Positions 15,821 to 24,748 of a stretch of DNA of 53,919 nucleotides are shown here, one piece after another. The notes beneath the pieces were generated by a model. It searched no databases. It worked only from the letters and a program-made list of their open reading frames with translations, and was not told the DNA's origin. The translations under genes and the position numbers were made by a program. The stretch is from Lachnospiraceae bacterium (GTDB lineage: Bacteria > Bacillota > Clostridia > Lachnospirales > Lachnospiraceae), in contig CAJTAL010000028.1 of the NCBI GenBank assembly GCA_910574285.1, positions 1-53,919 on the forward strand. The letters are read 5' to 3'. Position 1 is the first letter of the stretch; every line of letters begins with the position of its first letter.

Positions 15821-16427
15821 AGTGAAATTCAACATCTGCAACGTGCATTACGCGCTGCTGACGCTGGGTGTGGACGGGACGGTGTCCTTCGGCACGCCTG
15901 TTGCGATGCCCGGCGCCGTTTCCCTTTCCCTGGACCCCAACGGCGAGCCGAGCAATTTCTATGCGGACGGCTACGCCTATTACACGGTCAGCAACAACAT
16001 GGGCTACGAGGGGGATTTGGAGCTTGCCATGGTGCCGGAGAGCTTTCGCACCGACGTGCTGAAGGAGTCGCTGGATGAAAATAAGGTGCTTCTGGAGAAC
16101 GCCAACGCAGAGACGGAGAACTTCGCCCTGCTGTTTGAGTTTGACGGCGATGTCCGGAAAATCCGCCATGTGCTGTACAACTGCTCGGCGGCACGACCGA
16201 CCATCGAGTCCCAGACCAACGAGGACGAGATCGAGGTGCAGACCGAGACGCTGTCCATCACGGCGGCCCCGCTGGCAAGCGGCTATGTAAAGGCAAAGAC
16301 CGGGGACAGCACTACGGATGAGGTCTACCAGAACTGGTACAAGAGCGTGTACCTGCCGGATGCGGCAACGGGCGGCGGTACGGATACGGAAACAGGCGGC
16401 ACGACTGATACGGAAGGGGAGGTGTAA
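15804..16427 (+). CDS. Major tail tube protein (phi13-like)
   Basis: The 207-residue product starts at ATG 15804 behind GGAGGTGGTTTGCG. VHYALLTLGVDGTVSFGTPV and AVSLSLDPNGEPSNFYADG are typical of phi13-family tail tube proteins, and GYEGDLELAMVPESFRTDVL is also characteristic. It ends in a threonine/glycine-rich tail (TGGGTDTETGGTTDTEGE) that is probably surface-exposed and flexible. The protein stacks as rings along the tail tube. Confidence 0.88.
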   Translation: MPKKNKVKFNICNVHYALLTLGVDGTVSFGTPVAMPGAVSLSLDPNGEPSNFYADGYAYYTVSNNMGYEGDLELAMVPESFRTDVLKESLDENKVLLENANAETENFALLFEFDGDVRKIRHVLYNCSAARPTIESQTNEDEIEVQTETLSITAAPLASGYVKAKTGDSTTDEVYQNWYKSVYLPDAATGGGTDTETGGTTDTEGEV

Positions 16428-16430
16428 TTT

Positions 16431-16808
16431 ATGAGCATGAAACAGAATATCGAGATTGACGGGAAGCAGGTGCCGTTTAAGGCATCCGCTGCCATCCCGC
16501 GCATTTACCGGATGAAGTTCCACCGGGATATTTATAAGGATTTACGGAGCCTTGAGAAGTCCATCGGTGACGGGGACGAGGAGAGTTCCAACCTCGACCT
16601 GTTCTCTTTGGAGATGTTCGAGAACATCGCCTATGTGATGGCGAAGCACGCGGACCCCGGCATCCCGGACAGCCCGGAGGAATGGCTGGATGAATTCAAC
16701 ACCTTTTCCATCTACCAGGTGCTTCCGAAGCTAATACAGTTATGGGGGCTGAACGTGCAGACGGATGTCCAGTCTAAAAAAAACTTCGCCCAACTGACCG
16801 GGAAATGA
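16431..16808 (+). CDS. Tail assembly chaperone (gpG-like)
   Basis: The 125-residue product starts at ATG 16431 behind GGGGAGGTGTAATTT. It is helical (IPRIYRMKFHRDIYKDLRSL) and lies directly between tail tube and tape measure, the classic place for the gpG-like chaperone. Near its end the zero-frame codons AAA AAA AAC form a slippery A AAA AAC at 16778-16784. A -1 shift there continues into the open frame ending at 16972, giving a longer gpGT-like product. These chaperones bind the tape measure protein and recruit tube subunits. Confidence 0.8.
   Translation: MSMKQNIEIDGKQVPFKASAAIPRIYRMKFHRDIYKDLRSLEKSIGDGDEESSNLDLFSLEMFENIAYVMAKHADPGIPDSPEEWLDEFNTFSIYQVLPKLIQLWGLNVQTDVQSKKNFAQLTGK
16778..16784 (+). 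promoter_or_regulatory. Probable -1 programmed ribosomal frameshift site
   Basis: The heptamer A AAA AAC lies in the correct phase in an eight-A run (16776-16783) followed by C. After a -1 slip the frame is open through CTT CGC CCA ACT GAC CGG GAA and into ATG 16805 onward. This reproduces the G/GT arrangement of tailed phages. Confidence 0.7.
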
Positions 16809-16972
16809 CAACGCCGCTGTTCCTGCTCCGGTGTGTGCAGCTTGGGCTTTCCATCCGGGATTTGGATTTGCTCACCATCGGGATGGTCAACGATATGTTC
16901 GCGGAGAGCAGGAATGACGAATACAAGGGCTATAAGGAAATTGCCACCCAGGAGGATTTCGACCGATTTTAG
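16805..16972 (+). CDS. Tail chaperone frameshift extension (gpT-like)
   Basis: This frame encodes 55 residues from ATG 16805 (LFLLRCVQLGLSIRDLDLLT, then GMVNDMFAE) to TAG at 16970-16972. It lies in the -1 frame relative to the preceding gene and is continuous with it from the slippery site. It is therefore likely the C-terminal extension of a fused G-T protein rather than an independent gene. The ATGA overlap with the upstream stop would also allow reinitiation. Confidence 0.65.
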   Translation: MTTPLFLLRCVQLGLSIRDLDLLTIGMVNDMFAESRNDEYKGYKEIATQEDFDRF

Positions 16973-17023
16973 GCGGCGTCCCCTGGGCATATTTTTGCAG
17001 TTTAACAGGAAGGGGTGTCCGCC

Positions 17024-19861
17024 GTGGCGAACAGAATCAAGGGTATCACTGTTGAGATCGGCGGGGATACCACTAAGCTACAGACTGCCTTAAAAGGTGT
17101 AAACGGGGAAATCAGGAATACGCAGTCCGCACTGAGGGATGTGGAAAAACTGCTGAAATTAGACCCAGGCAACACGGAGCTGCTGGCGCAGAAACACCGG
17201 CTTCTCGGTGATGCCGTAAATGAAACCAAAGAGAAACTTGCCACACTGAAAACAGCGGCGGAGCAGGCAAACACGGCTCTTGCCAATGGGGAAATCTCGC
17301 AGGACCAGTACGATGCCCTCCAAAGGGAAATCATCGAAACGGAAAATAACCTGCGTGACCTGGAACGTCAGGCAGGGCAGTCCGCTGTGGCATTGCAGAA
17401 AATCTCCGCTACGGGGGAAAAGCTAAAAACTGTGGGGGACAACATTTCCTCCGCAGGGCAGAATTTGCTCCCTGTCACGGCGGGCGTGACTGCACTCGGC
17501 ACGGCTGCGGTCAGCACGGCGGCAAATTTTGAAAGCTCCATGTCGCAGGTGCAGGCGACGATGGGAATCACGAAGGACGCCATGTCCACGGTCAACGGCG
17601 AGAGCGTCAACACAATGGATACGCTTTCCGCGCTGGCAAAGAAGATGGGCAGCGAGACGGCGTTTTCGGCTTCGGAGTGTGCGGAGGCTTTGAACTACCT
17701 TGCACTTGCCGGATACGACACGCAGCAGATGTGCGACACACTCCCTACCGTTTTAAACCTTGCGGCGGCGGGCGACATTGACCTTGCGGCGGCGTCTGAC
17801 ATGGTGACGGATGCCATGTCCGCCCTGGGCATGGGCGTGGATGAGGCGGGGACGATGGTGGATCAGATGGCGAAGACAGCATCCACCACCAATACTTCCG
17901 TAGCACAGCTCGGCGAGGGAATCCTCACCATCGGTGCGACCGCAAAGACCGTAAAGGGCGGCACGGCGGAGCTGAACACAGCACTTGGCATTCTTGCTAA
18001 TAATGGCATTAAGGGTGCAGAGGGCGGCACACACCTTAGAAATGTCATCCTGTCATTACAGAACCCCACCGACAAGGCGGCCGCCTGCATGGAGCAGCTT
18101 GGGCTGGATGTCTACGATTCCGAGGGGAATATGCGCTCCCTCAATGACATCCTCGGAGATTTGAACACGAGCATGGACGGCATGACGGCGGCGGAGAAGT
18201 CCAATATCATCGGGCAGATTTTCAACAAGACCGATCTGTCCTCCGTGAACGCCCTACTCGCCAATACCGGAACTACCTGGGATGACCTGCAGCAGTCCAT
18301 CATTGACAGCGGCGGCGCAGCGCAGCAGATGGCGGATACACAGCTTGACAACCTGCAGGGGCAGATCACTATTTTAAAGTCAGCCTTAGAGGGGCTGGCT
18401 ATTTCTTTCGGCGAGCTTTTGATGCCTGCGATAAAGATGATTGTCGGATGGGTACAGCAGTTCGTGGACTGGCTGAACGGTATGGACGAGGGGACAAAGA
18501 AAGTCATCACTACGGTCGCCTTATTGGCGGCAGCGCTGGGACCGGTGTTGATTGTCATCGGGAAGGTAGTGTCTGCGGTCGGCACGATTATGACGATTGT
18601 GCCGAAGGTGGCGGGAGTCATCAATACCGTAAAGACCGCTTTTGCCGCCTTAAACACCACCATGCTTGCCAATCCAATCGGCATCATCATTGCAGCAATT
18701 ACGGCGTTGGTGGCGGCATTTATTTATCTGTGGAACACGAATGAGGATTTCCGGCAGTTCTGGATCAACCTCTGGGAGAATGTGAAGGAGGTCGCCATTG
18801 CCGTATGGGAGGCAATCAAAAACTTCCTTTCGGCGGCATGGGAGGCAATCTCATCCACGGCACAGGCTGTGTGGAACGGGATAAAAGATTTCTTTTCCGG
18901 GCTGTGGGAAGGGATAAAAATGATATTTACCACGGTGGTGGAGGCAATCAAGACTGTCGTAACCACCTATTTCAATATCTACAAGACCATCATCACCACA
19001 GTCTTAAATGCGATAAAGACGGTATTCACGACCGTATGGAACGGGATAAAGACCGTGGTCACCACGGTGGTGACGGCAATCCAGACCTTTATCACCACGG
19101 CATGGAACGCCATCAAAAATACAGTCACGACCGTCCTGAATACGATAAAGACGGTCATCACCACGGTGTGGAATGCGATAAAGGCTGCGGTCACGACTGT
19201 GGTAAATGCCATAAAGAATGTGATTTCCACAGCCTGGAACGGGATAAAGAACACAGTCAGCACAGTGGTCAACGGGATTAAAAATACGGTCTCCACTGTG
19301 TTTAATAATATCAAGTCCTCTATCAGTGGCACGATGGGCAATATTGTAAATGTGATAAAGACCGGCTTCAACAATGCGATTTCATTCATCACAAGCCTCC
19401 CGTCCAAAGCCCTGCAGTGGGGCAAGGACATCATCATGGGAATCGTGAACGGAATCAAGAGCTGCATCGGGGCTGTGAGCGATGCCGTGAGCAGCGTGGC
19501 GAATAAGATTAAATCCTTTCTGCACTTCTCCGTGCCGGACGAAGGACCGCTGACGGATTACGAGAGCTGGATGCCGGATTTCATGAAGGGGCTGGCAAAG
19601 GGCATTGAGGACAGCAAAAGCATGGTGGCAAGGGCGATGGACGGCGTGGCGGCAGACATGATTTTAAATCCATCCGCAGCCGTGCAGGAGATTTCCGTAT
19701 CCGGAAACGGCGTGGACGGTGTGCCGCAGGGCGGCTCCATAAACGGCCCGCTGATTGAAGTGAAGGAAATGAACGTGAGGAGCGAGGAGGACATCCGCAA
19801 AATTTCACAGCAGCTTTACCGGCAGCTCCAGCAGGGGCGGCGGGCAAACGGATATTCGTAG
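17024..19861 (+). CDS. Phage tail tape measure protein
   Basis: The product is 945 residues. GTG 17024 has AGGAAGGGG at suitable distance; GTG 17015 is the alternative. An N-terminal coiled coil (residues 20-120) leads to a TP901-type core with FESSMSQVQATMG and LAKKMGSETAFSASE, plus several AxxxLGMGVDEAGTM-like helices. Hydrophobic segments follow (KVITTVALLAAALGPVLIVI; NPIGIIIAAITALVAAFIY). A run of about 11-residue repeats (xxWNxIKxxVT) spans residues 625-790. Its length sets tail length, and the hydrophobic part may help DNA pass the membrane. It is the longest prophage gene. Confidence 0.92.
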   Translation: MANRIKGITVEIGGDTTKLQTALKGVNGEIRNTQSALRDVEKLLKLDPGNTELLAQKHRLLGDAVNETKEKLATLKTAAEQANTALANGEISQDQYDALQREIIETENNLRDLERQAGQSAVALQKISATGEKLKTVGDNISSAGQNLLPVTAGVTALGTAAVSTAANFESSMSQVQATMGITKDAMSTVNGESVNTMDTLSALAKKMGSETAFSASECAEALNYLALAGYDTQQMCDTLPTVLNLAAAGDIDLAAASDMVTDAMSALGMGVDEAGTMVDQMAKTASTTNTSVAQLGEGILTIGATAKTVKGGTAELNTALGILANNGIKGAEGGTHLRNVILSLQNPTDKAAACMEQLGLDVYDSEGNMRSLNDILGDLNTSMDGMTAAEKSNIIGQIFNKTDLSSVNALLANTGTTWDDLQQSIIDSGGAAQQMADTQLDNLQGQITILKSALEGLAISFGELLMPAIKMIVGWVQQFVDWLNGMDEGTKKVITTVALLAAALGPVLIVIGKVVSAVGTIMTIVPKVAGVINTVKTAFAALNTTMLANPIGIIIAAITALVAAFIYLWNTNEDFRQFWINLWENVKEVAIAVWEAIKNFLSAAWEAISSTAQAVWNGIKDFFSGLWEGIKMIFTTVVEAIKTVVTTYFNIYKTIITTVLNAIKTVFTTVWNGIKTVVTTVVTAIQTFITTAWNAIKNTVTTVLNTIKTVITTVWNAIKAAVTTVVNAIKNVISTAWNGIKNTVSTVVNGIKNTVSTVFNNIKSSISGTMGNIVNVIKTGFNNAISFITSLPSKALQWGKDIIMGIVNGIKSCIGAVSDAVSSVANKIKSFLHFSVPDEGPLTDYESWMPDFMKGLAKGIEDSKSMVARAMDGVAADMILNPSAAVQEISVSGNGVDGVPQGGSINGPLIEVKEMNVRSEEDIRKISQQLYRQLQQGRRANGYS
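18900..19380 (+). repeat. Hendecad repeats coded within the tape measure gene
   Basis: Consecutive units of the form ATAAAGAC.GT.ATCACCAC.GT encode repeats such as WNAIKNTVTTV and WNGIKTVVTTV. There are about fourteen approximate units of 33 bases. An 11-residue period suits a long straight helical rod. DNA identity between neighbouring units is high enough for unit gain or loss by recombination. Confidence 0.65.
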
Positions 19862-19879
19862 GAAGGGAGGGGCAGGCAG

Positions 19880-20656
19880 ATGGGATTTTCTTTTGACGGC
19901 GTCACATCAAAGAGCATGGGCATCGCAAGCCGGATGACGGAAGAGAACCGGGTGCCGGAACTGAAAAACCGCACTATTTCCATGGCGGGAAGGGACGGCC
20001 TCATTGACCTTGGCGCATCCCTTTCCGAGCGGGTGATAGAAATTTCCTGCTTCATCCCTCCCAAAAGGACGATGGCGGCGCTCCTGGAATGCAAGGATGA
20101 GATCGTAAGCTGGTTAAGCCCGGACAAAGGCGTGTGTGAGCTGAAACTGGACACGGAGCCGGGGCGGGTGTATTACGCAAGGCTTCAGAGCGGCGTCACC
20201 TTTGAGCGGGTGGTGCGGCTTGCGGCGGCCTTTGACCTTGCCTTTTTCTGCCCTGACCCCTTCGGCTACGCTGCGGAGGATGAGGTCTTTACCATCACGG
20301 AAGCGGGAAGCCACACGGTGAGGCGGAGGCTTGGCAACCTATACTCCAATCCCGTGTACCGGCTGAAAGGCGTCCTGGCATCCGGGGCGGGCAGGTACAT
20401 CAGCATCACCACAAACGGGGCGGAGCTGAGGATTGCCAATGCGGTTTTATCCGCTTCGGAAACGCTGGTGGCGGATACAGCGAAAATGACGGCATGGGTG
20501 GAGGATGCGGAGGGGAACACGCTCCGCAACGCCCTGCCATATATTGGAGAGCTGAACTTCCCCACGCTTGAAGCGGGGCTGAATACGGTGGAGGTGGCGG
20601 CATCGAACGCCGCATTTACGGAACTTGAAATACAGGCAAAGAGTCGCTGGAGGTGA
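19880..20656 (+). CDS. Distal tail protein (Dit-like)
   Basis: The 258-residue product starts at ATG 19880 behind GAAGGGAGGGGCAGGCAG. GFSFDGVTSKSMGI at the N-terminus, PKRTMAALLECKDEIVSWLS and AFDLAFFCPDPFGY are typical of the phage tail family that forms the hub ring (Dit). It joins tail tube to tip proteins. The C-terminal half (about residues 150-258) is a second beta domain. Confidence 0.85.
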   Translation: MGFSFDGVTSKSMGIASRMTEENRVPELKNRTISMAGRDGLIDLGASLSERVIEISCFIPPKRTMAALLECKDEIVSWLSPDKGVCELKLDTEPGRVYYARLQSGVTFERVVRLAAAFDLAFFCPDPFGYAAEDEVFTITEAGSHTVRRRLGNLYSNPVYRLKGVLASGAGRYISITTNGAELRIANAVLSASETLVADTAKMTAWVEDAEGNTLRNALPYIGELNFPTLEAGLNTVEVAASNAAFTELEIQAKSRWR

Positions 20657-20661
20657 TTTAT

Positions 20662-23190
20662 ATGGGATTGCAGGCAGTCTTAAATACACAGACGGATTTC
20701 ACGGGAGAGTTCCCAGTGGAATATGCAAAGGACGGACTATGGCGTTTCAATGAGAACGCCCCAGATGCGGATACCATGCTCGCTGATTCTTCCGGCAGGG
20801 ACAGGAAGATGTTTGTTTCCGGCTGGTCGGGTACGAGCGCTGGCTTCCGCAACGGGCAGAAGGGGCGGCATTTCCGTATGAACATTACAAACCCTGCTTC
20901 GGAGAAAATCTATCTGAAGGCCGCGAATGACGGCTCCATCTTCCAGAGCCTTGGGGAGCGGATCATTGTGGGAGGCTGGATGAACCCCACCACTTATTCT
21001 GTGGGCAACACTTACACGCCCATTTTTAATACGAGGCAGGGGCCGGGGCAGCCGATTTTCTACCTCTCCCTCATCCGGGGAAAGCCAAGGATCATGCTCT
21101 ACAATTCCTCCGGCTCCCTGATACTGGATGAGTCGGTGACGCCGCCTTTTTCCTTTGTGAACAACGGGTGGTACTTTATTGCCTGTGTGATAGAGCCGGA
21201 CAATAAAAAGGCACAGTATGTCGTAGGCGACCGGGGAAGCGGGGCGGTGTGGATTTCTGCGGCGCTGTCCTTTACGGGGGAGCTGAACCGCTCCTGCACG
21301 GCGGACCTCATCATGGGGATGCACGCCGGCTCCTACTGGTACGCCGGAGGCTTTGACGACTGGTTTTTAGACTGTGATTCGCAGCTTACGGCAGAGAATT
21401 TGGCGGATTATTTCCGTGCCACAATTTTTGCCAACGGCGGCGATACTGCGGGACCGGTGGATGCCCTCTCTATTCCGGATGGCGTGACGCTGCGGAAGGG
21501 GAGTAACGGTGCATACCTGGAAAGCGGCGTGCTTTATACACGAGCCGTGGAATACGGCCTTTCTGGTGCGGGCAAGGTGTCTGTTTCCAGTGAGTGCATC
21601 CCCGGCGTGACGGACATTCCCCTTGTGGAGACCTCCACGAGCAGCGACCTCATTAGCTGGAGCGATTGGGCGGCGGTGGGAGCGGACGGGAAGATGCCGT
21701 CCCCTGCCCGTGCCTACATCCGTTTCCGTGTTACGCTCACGACAGCGGACACGGCGAGGACGCCGAAGCTGGCGGACATTCAGATTTTTGACATACCGAA
21801 GTCGCCTTATGACAAAATCGGCTATGCCCGCCCTGTGGTTCTGGACAGCAGCGGTGCGTGGGAGGCGGTGCTGGAAAACGCCTACGGCATCATCGTGACA
21901 GGCGAGGTCAACGGCGAGGATACGCTTTCCTTCTCCATTCCCTTTGCCGATGAAAAGCGGAGGTATATCGACAACGAGAAGAAAATCCAGATCGTGGATG
22001 ACGTGTACACCATCCGCACGGTCACGGACAGCAAGGATGCCTCCGGCAACGCCGTGACGGAGGTGTACGCCGAGGCGGAGTTTTACAACCTTGCCTATTC
22101 CGTCCGGAAGGAGGAGAAAGCCTTTGACGCAGAGACGGCGGATGCGGCCATGGCCTACGCCCTTTCCGGCACGGAGTGGAAGGTCGGGACGGTCACGGTC
22201 ACAACGAAGCGCACATGGACTTCTACGGAGAAGAACGCGCTCTCCATTCTCCGCAACGTGGCGGATTTACATGGAGGGGATTTAGTCTTTGACTGCCCGA
22301 ATCGGCTGGTGCATCTGCTTACCTTAAATGGGAAGGACAGCGGCGCGCTGTTCATGTACGGGAAGAACATGAAGGACATCGAGCGGACGGTGGACACCAC
22401 GGGGCTTGTCACAAGGCTGTATGCCGTCGGCGCGGACGGCATGACCTTTGCCAGCATCAACGGTGGGAAACCCTATGTGGAGGATTTCACTTATTCCAAG
22501 GAGGTGCGTGTATCTTCCCTGGACTGTTCCGCATTCACGAACCCTTACCAGATGCTTGAATTTACCCGTATGAGGCTTGCGGATTACTGCAGGCCGACGG
22601 TTTCTTATGTACTGAATGCCATGGATTTGTCTGTGCTGACGGGATATGAGCATGAGGCGTGGGAGCTTGGGGATTATGTGCGGGTGGAGGATAAGGATTT
22701 GGGGCTTTCGGTCACCACGAGGATTGTGCGGAGGGAATACAACCTGCAGGAGCCGTGGAATACGGTGCTGGAGCTTTCCACGGTGCTAAAGAACCTGGGC
22801 AGCTCCACGAGCAAGTGGGACAATGCCGCCGATTCCCTAGAGGGCGTCAGCGTGGTGTCCAGCGAGGACATCGCGGAGCTTGTGCCGTTCAACCTCCTTA
22901 GAAATTCCCGCGCCGATGACGGGCTTGCCTATTGGGTGTCCTCCGGCTTCGAGGCGGACGGGGAAAACGGGGCGAGCGGCACAGCCTCTTTCAAGGCAGA
23001 AGGCGTGGCGGGGATGACCAAGAGCCTGTCGCAGACGGTGTATCCTGCTAACCGGGACAGCTACACCATCTCGGCGCAGATCGCGTCCGAGAACCTTAAG
23101 AAACTGAGCGGCAACTCGCAGGTTGGCATTGAGATTGTGCTGGAATATGAGGACGGCAGCACGGAGTCAAGATTCATTGATTTGTACTGA
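20662..23190 (+). CDS. Tail tip protein with LamG-like and prophage-tail (Tal-type) domains
   Basis: The 842-residue product starts at ATG 20662 behind GGAGGTGATTT (GTG 20653 is possible). Residues 20-260 form a LamG/concanavalin-like carbohydrate-binding module (FYLSLIRGKPRIMLYNSSGS; GGFDDWFLDCDSQL). Residues 400-720 resemble the prophage tail endopeptidase/minor structural domain (YGIIVTGEVNGEDTLSFSIP, DDVYTIRTVTDSKD, AWELGDYVRVEDKDLGL). The last 100 residues (LLRNSRADDGLAYW onward) resemble a further binding module. It probably sits at the tail tip, contacts the cell wall and may degrade it. Its stop overlaps the next start. Confidence 0.75.
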   Translation: MGLQAVLNTQTDFTGEFPVEYAKDGLWRFNENAPDADTMLADSSGRDRKMFVSGWSGTSAGFRNGQKGRHFRMNITNPASEKIYLKAANDGSIFQSLGERIIVGGWMNPTTYSVGNTYTPIFNTRQGPGQPIFYLSLIRGKPRIMLYNSSGSLILDESVTPPFSFVNNGWYFIACVIEPDNKKAQYVVGDRGSGAVWISAALSFTGELNRSCTADLIMGMHAGSYWYAGGFDDWFLDCDSQLTAENLADYFRATIFANGGDTAGPVDALSIPDGVTLRKGSNGAYLESGVLYTRAVEYGLSGAGKVSVSSECIPGVTDIPLVETSTSSDLISWSDWAAVGADGKMPSPARAYIRFRVTLTTADTARTPKLADIQIFDIPKSPYDKIGYARPVVLDSSGAWEAVLENAYGIIVTGEVNGEDTLSFSIPFADEKRRYIDNEKKIQIVDDVYTIRTVTDSKDASGNAVTEVYAEAEFYNLAYSVRKEEKAFDAETADAAMAYALSGTEWKVGTVTVTTKRTWTSTEKNALSILRNVADLHGGDLVFDCPNRLVHLLTLNGKDSGALFMYGKNMKDIERTVDTTGLVTRLYAVGADGMTFASINGGKPYVEDFTYSKEVRVSSLDCSAFTNPYQMLEFTRMRLADYCRPTVSYVLNAMDLSVLTGYEHEAWELGDYVRVEDKDLGLSVTTRIVRREYNLQEPWNTVLELSTVLKNLGSSTSKWDNAADSLEGVSVVSSEDIAELVPFNLLRNSRADDGLAYWVSSGFEADGENGASGTASFKAEGVAGMTKSLSQTVYPANRDSYTISAQIASENLKKLSGNSQVGIEIVLEYEDGSTESRFIDLY

Positions 23191-23204
23191 TGGGAGGGAT
23201 TTGC

Positions 23205-23405
23205 GTGGCTTATTTTTCAAGGACGATAGCAAAGATTACGCCGGAAAATTTCTCGTCTGAACGGCTGAAATCCGTCACCGTCCGCGTCTGCATCACAGAC
23301 TGCACAGGCGAATTCTACATCACGGACATCCTCCTGCAGGGCGGGCCGGTGGCAATGGGATGGGTGGGGCATCCCTCGGAACTGAGGTGGACGCTGGATG
23401 GCTGA
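23205..23405 (+). CDS. Short tail-associated protein
   Basis: The product is 66 residues from GTG 23205, which has GGGAGGGATTTGC upstream; ATG 23190 in a TGATG overlap is the alternative. VRVCITDCTGEFYITDILLQ resembles a segment of the next gene (TIADCSGRIWFTDLQLQEG), so both carry one small beta module. It is probably a tail tip or fibre accessory. Its end overlaps the next gene by eight bases. Confidence 0.55.
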   Translation: MAYFSRTIAKITPENFSSERLKSVTVRVCITDCTGEFYITDILLQGGPVAMGWVGHPSELRWTLDG

Positions 23406-23976
23406 GTTTGTCCGGCTTGCGGAAGTGGTCAATAAGAAAAAGGATATGCGTATCGTGAGCGTGACGGTAATCCCCACCATTGCCGACTGCTCCGGGCGTA
23501 TCTGGTTTACCGATCTCCAACTGCAGGAAGGCTCTGCGTTAAGCGGTTATGCTCCGCACACGGAAACCTGCCTGCAGAAGTTCCGGGAGAATGGGGAAAT
23601 AAAAGCCCCTGTGTGGTTCAACGGCGTGGTGCGTTCGGAGGAGACGGTGGTTCTTTTCAATATGGGAAAGACCTCTGCACCATTAGACATCCACATCTAT
23701 CCGAAGTCGGATATGGCAGCGGGGACGGTGCGGCTTGCCCAGGGCGTGGGCGGCCAGAGGGCGGTGTTCCCGGAGGCCGTGAAAGCGGAGGATGACATCG
23801 CACTGCTTGCTGAAAGCAGGGAGTGTACACGGAACGGCGCAGCATTTAAGAAAGACGGTTTTTACCAGTACAGCGCCGCATGGGATTCCAAGCACAAGGT
23901 AACGCTGGAGAGCGGGAAAACGGCGAGGCTGTTATTTACGATACAGGAGATGCAGGAAGGGGGTGGGACATTTTGA
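23398..23976 (+). CDS. Tail-associated beta-rich protein
   Basis: The 192-residue product starts at ATG 23398, eight bases before the previous stop. The N-terminal 60 residues repeat the module of the preceding small protein. The C-terminal part (YQYSAAWDSKHKVTLESGKT, then ARLLFTIQ) is beta-rich. It is likely a tail tip or fibre component. It is the last tail gene before the minus-strand cargo gene. Confidence 0.55.
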   Translation: MAEFVRLAEVVNKKKDMRIVSVTVIPTIADCSGRIWFTDLQLQEGSALSGYAPHTETCLQKFRENGEIKAPVWFNGVVRSEETVVLFNMGKTSAPLDIHIYPKSDMAAGTVRLAQGVGGQRAVFPEAVKAEDDIALLAESRECTRNGAAFKKDGFYQYSAAWDSKHKVTLESGKTARLLFTIQEMQEGGGTF

Positions 23977-24024
23977 AAGGGGTTTCTGTTGCTTTTCCAT
24001 AGTACCAGACTTCCTGAAATAAAA

Positions 24025-24060
24025 TGAAACAAAACAGGAGCCCCCATTTCTGGGAACCCC
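24025..24060 (-). terminator. Rho-independent terminator of the minus-strand flavin reductase
   Basis: Read on the minus strand, GGGGTTCCCA (24060-24051), a GAAA loop and TGGGGGCTCC (24046-24037) form a 10-bp stem with some G-U pairs. TGTTTTGTTT follows. It sits 16 bases beyond the stop of the minus-strand gene. Confidence 0.65.
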
Positions 24061-24075
24061 TGCGGTGCATTAATA

Positions 24076-24642
24076 TTATTTTTTGAGCTGTAGGCCGTCT
24101 TTGAATGCTTCCCCTACCCTTTCGGTTACCTTATAGTAGCCATGTGTATAAGGATCAAAGGCGATTGCGTTTACCAGGGACATATCGACTTTGTCACCGG
24201 ACATGACACTCTCGTCTGCTGTGACATTTACCACTTTGCCGATGACGCCGCATCCGTATTCCCCATCCTGGTATTCAATAAACTCACATTCAAGACAGAG
24301 GGGGAATTCGTTGATGACAGGGGCATCTACGGTTTCTGCCTTGCTTGCGGTCAGGCCGCTGTTCTCGAATTTGCCTGCAACCCGGTTGCCGGATTCAACA
24401 CCGAAATAGTCAGCTTCCACCACATGGGCTGCATCAGCGATGCTTACCGTAAAAGCGCCCCTTGCCTTGATGTTCTTTACGGTCTTGTGCGTTTCTGTCA
24501 GATTGAGGGCGACATTGCCTCTTTCCTGCATGGTGCCCCAGGCAGCGTTCATGACATTCACGCTGCCGTCTTCGTTGTAGGTTGCTACCATTAAGACCGG
24601 CATCGGGAAGATGCCTTCTGTTATGCTGAGTTTTTTTCTCAT
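24076..24642 (-). CDS. Flavin reductase family protein (FMN-binding split barrel)
   Basis: The 188-residue product is on the minus strand, starting at 24642 behind GAGGTAATCAC. PMPVLMVATYNEDGSVNVMN and NLTETHKTVKNI mark the FMN-binding split-barrel family, as does DAAHVVEADYFGVESGNRV. PLCLECEFIEYQDGEYGCGV is the usual C-terminal core. Such proteins bind FMN and reduce flavin or act as flavoredoxins. It is the only clear minus-strand gene and has its own promoter and terminator, so it is cargo rather than a phage structural gene. A HxlR-type regulator is transcribed divergently. Confidence 0.85.
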   Translation of the reverse strand: MRKKLSITEGIFPMPVLMVATYNEDGSVNVMNAAWGTMQERGNVALNLTETHKTVKNIKARGAFTVSIADAAHVVEADYFGVESGNRVAGKFENSGLTASKAETVDAPVINEFPLCLECEFIEYQDGEYGCGVIGKVVNVTADESVMSGDKVDMSLVNAIAFDPYTHGYYKVTERVGEAFKDGLQLKK

Positions 24643-24668
24643 TGTGATTACCTCGTTTCTATATGGGA

Positions 24669-24697
24669 TTGACAGAACCAGCGTCTGTGCATATAAT
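24669..24697 (+). promoter_or_regulatory. Consensus sigma-70 promoter for the HxlR gene
   Basis: TTGACA (24669-24674), 17 bases, TATAAT (24692-24697): a perfect match to consensus at both hexamers. Transcription would begin around 24704, about 45 bases before the regulator start. The minus-strand promoter overlaps it, as expected for shared control. Confidence 0.85.
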
Positions 24698-24723
24698 TGT
24701 AGCAGGTAACGGGGAAAAAACAA
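24696..24723 (-). promoter_or_regulatory. Minus-strand promoter for the flavin reductase gene
   Basis: On the minus strand, TTGTTT (24723-24718), 16 bases, TACAAT (24701-24696). Its -10 overlaps the plus-strand TATAAT, so one bound regulator could affect both directions. Confidence 0.6.
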
Positions 24724-24748
24724 GTACTATCTTAAAGGAAAGCGTAAG

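Noticed and set aside
18448-19281. Alternative frames with histidine/glycine-rich products in the tape measure gene
   Set aside because: These are frame-shifted readings of the repeats and lack starts with ribosome sites.
19000-19380. Possible CRISPR-like or satellite array from regular repeats
   Set aside because: The repeats are coding hendecads in the tape measure gene; there are no unique spacers.
20662-23976. Diversity-generating retroelement target in tail tip genes
   Set aside because: No reverse transcriptase or template repeat was found in the window.
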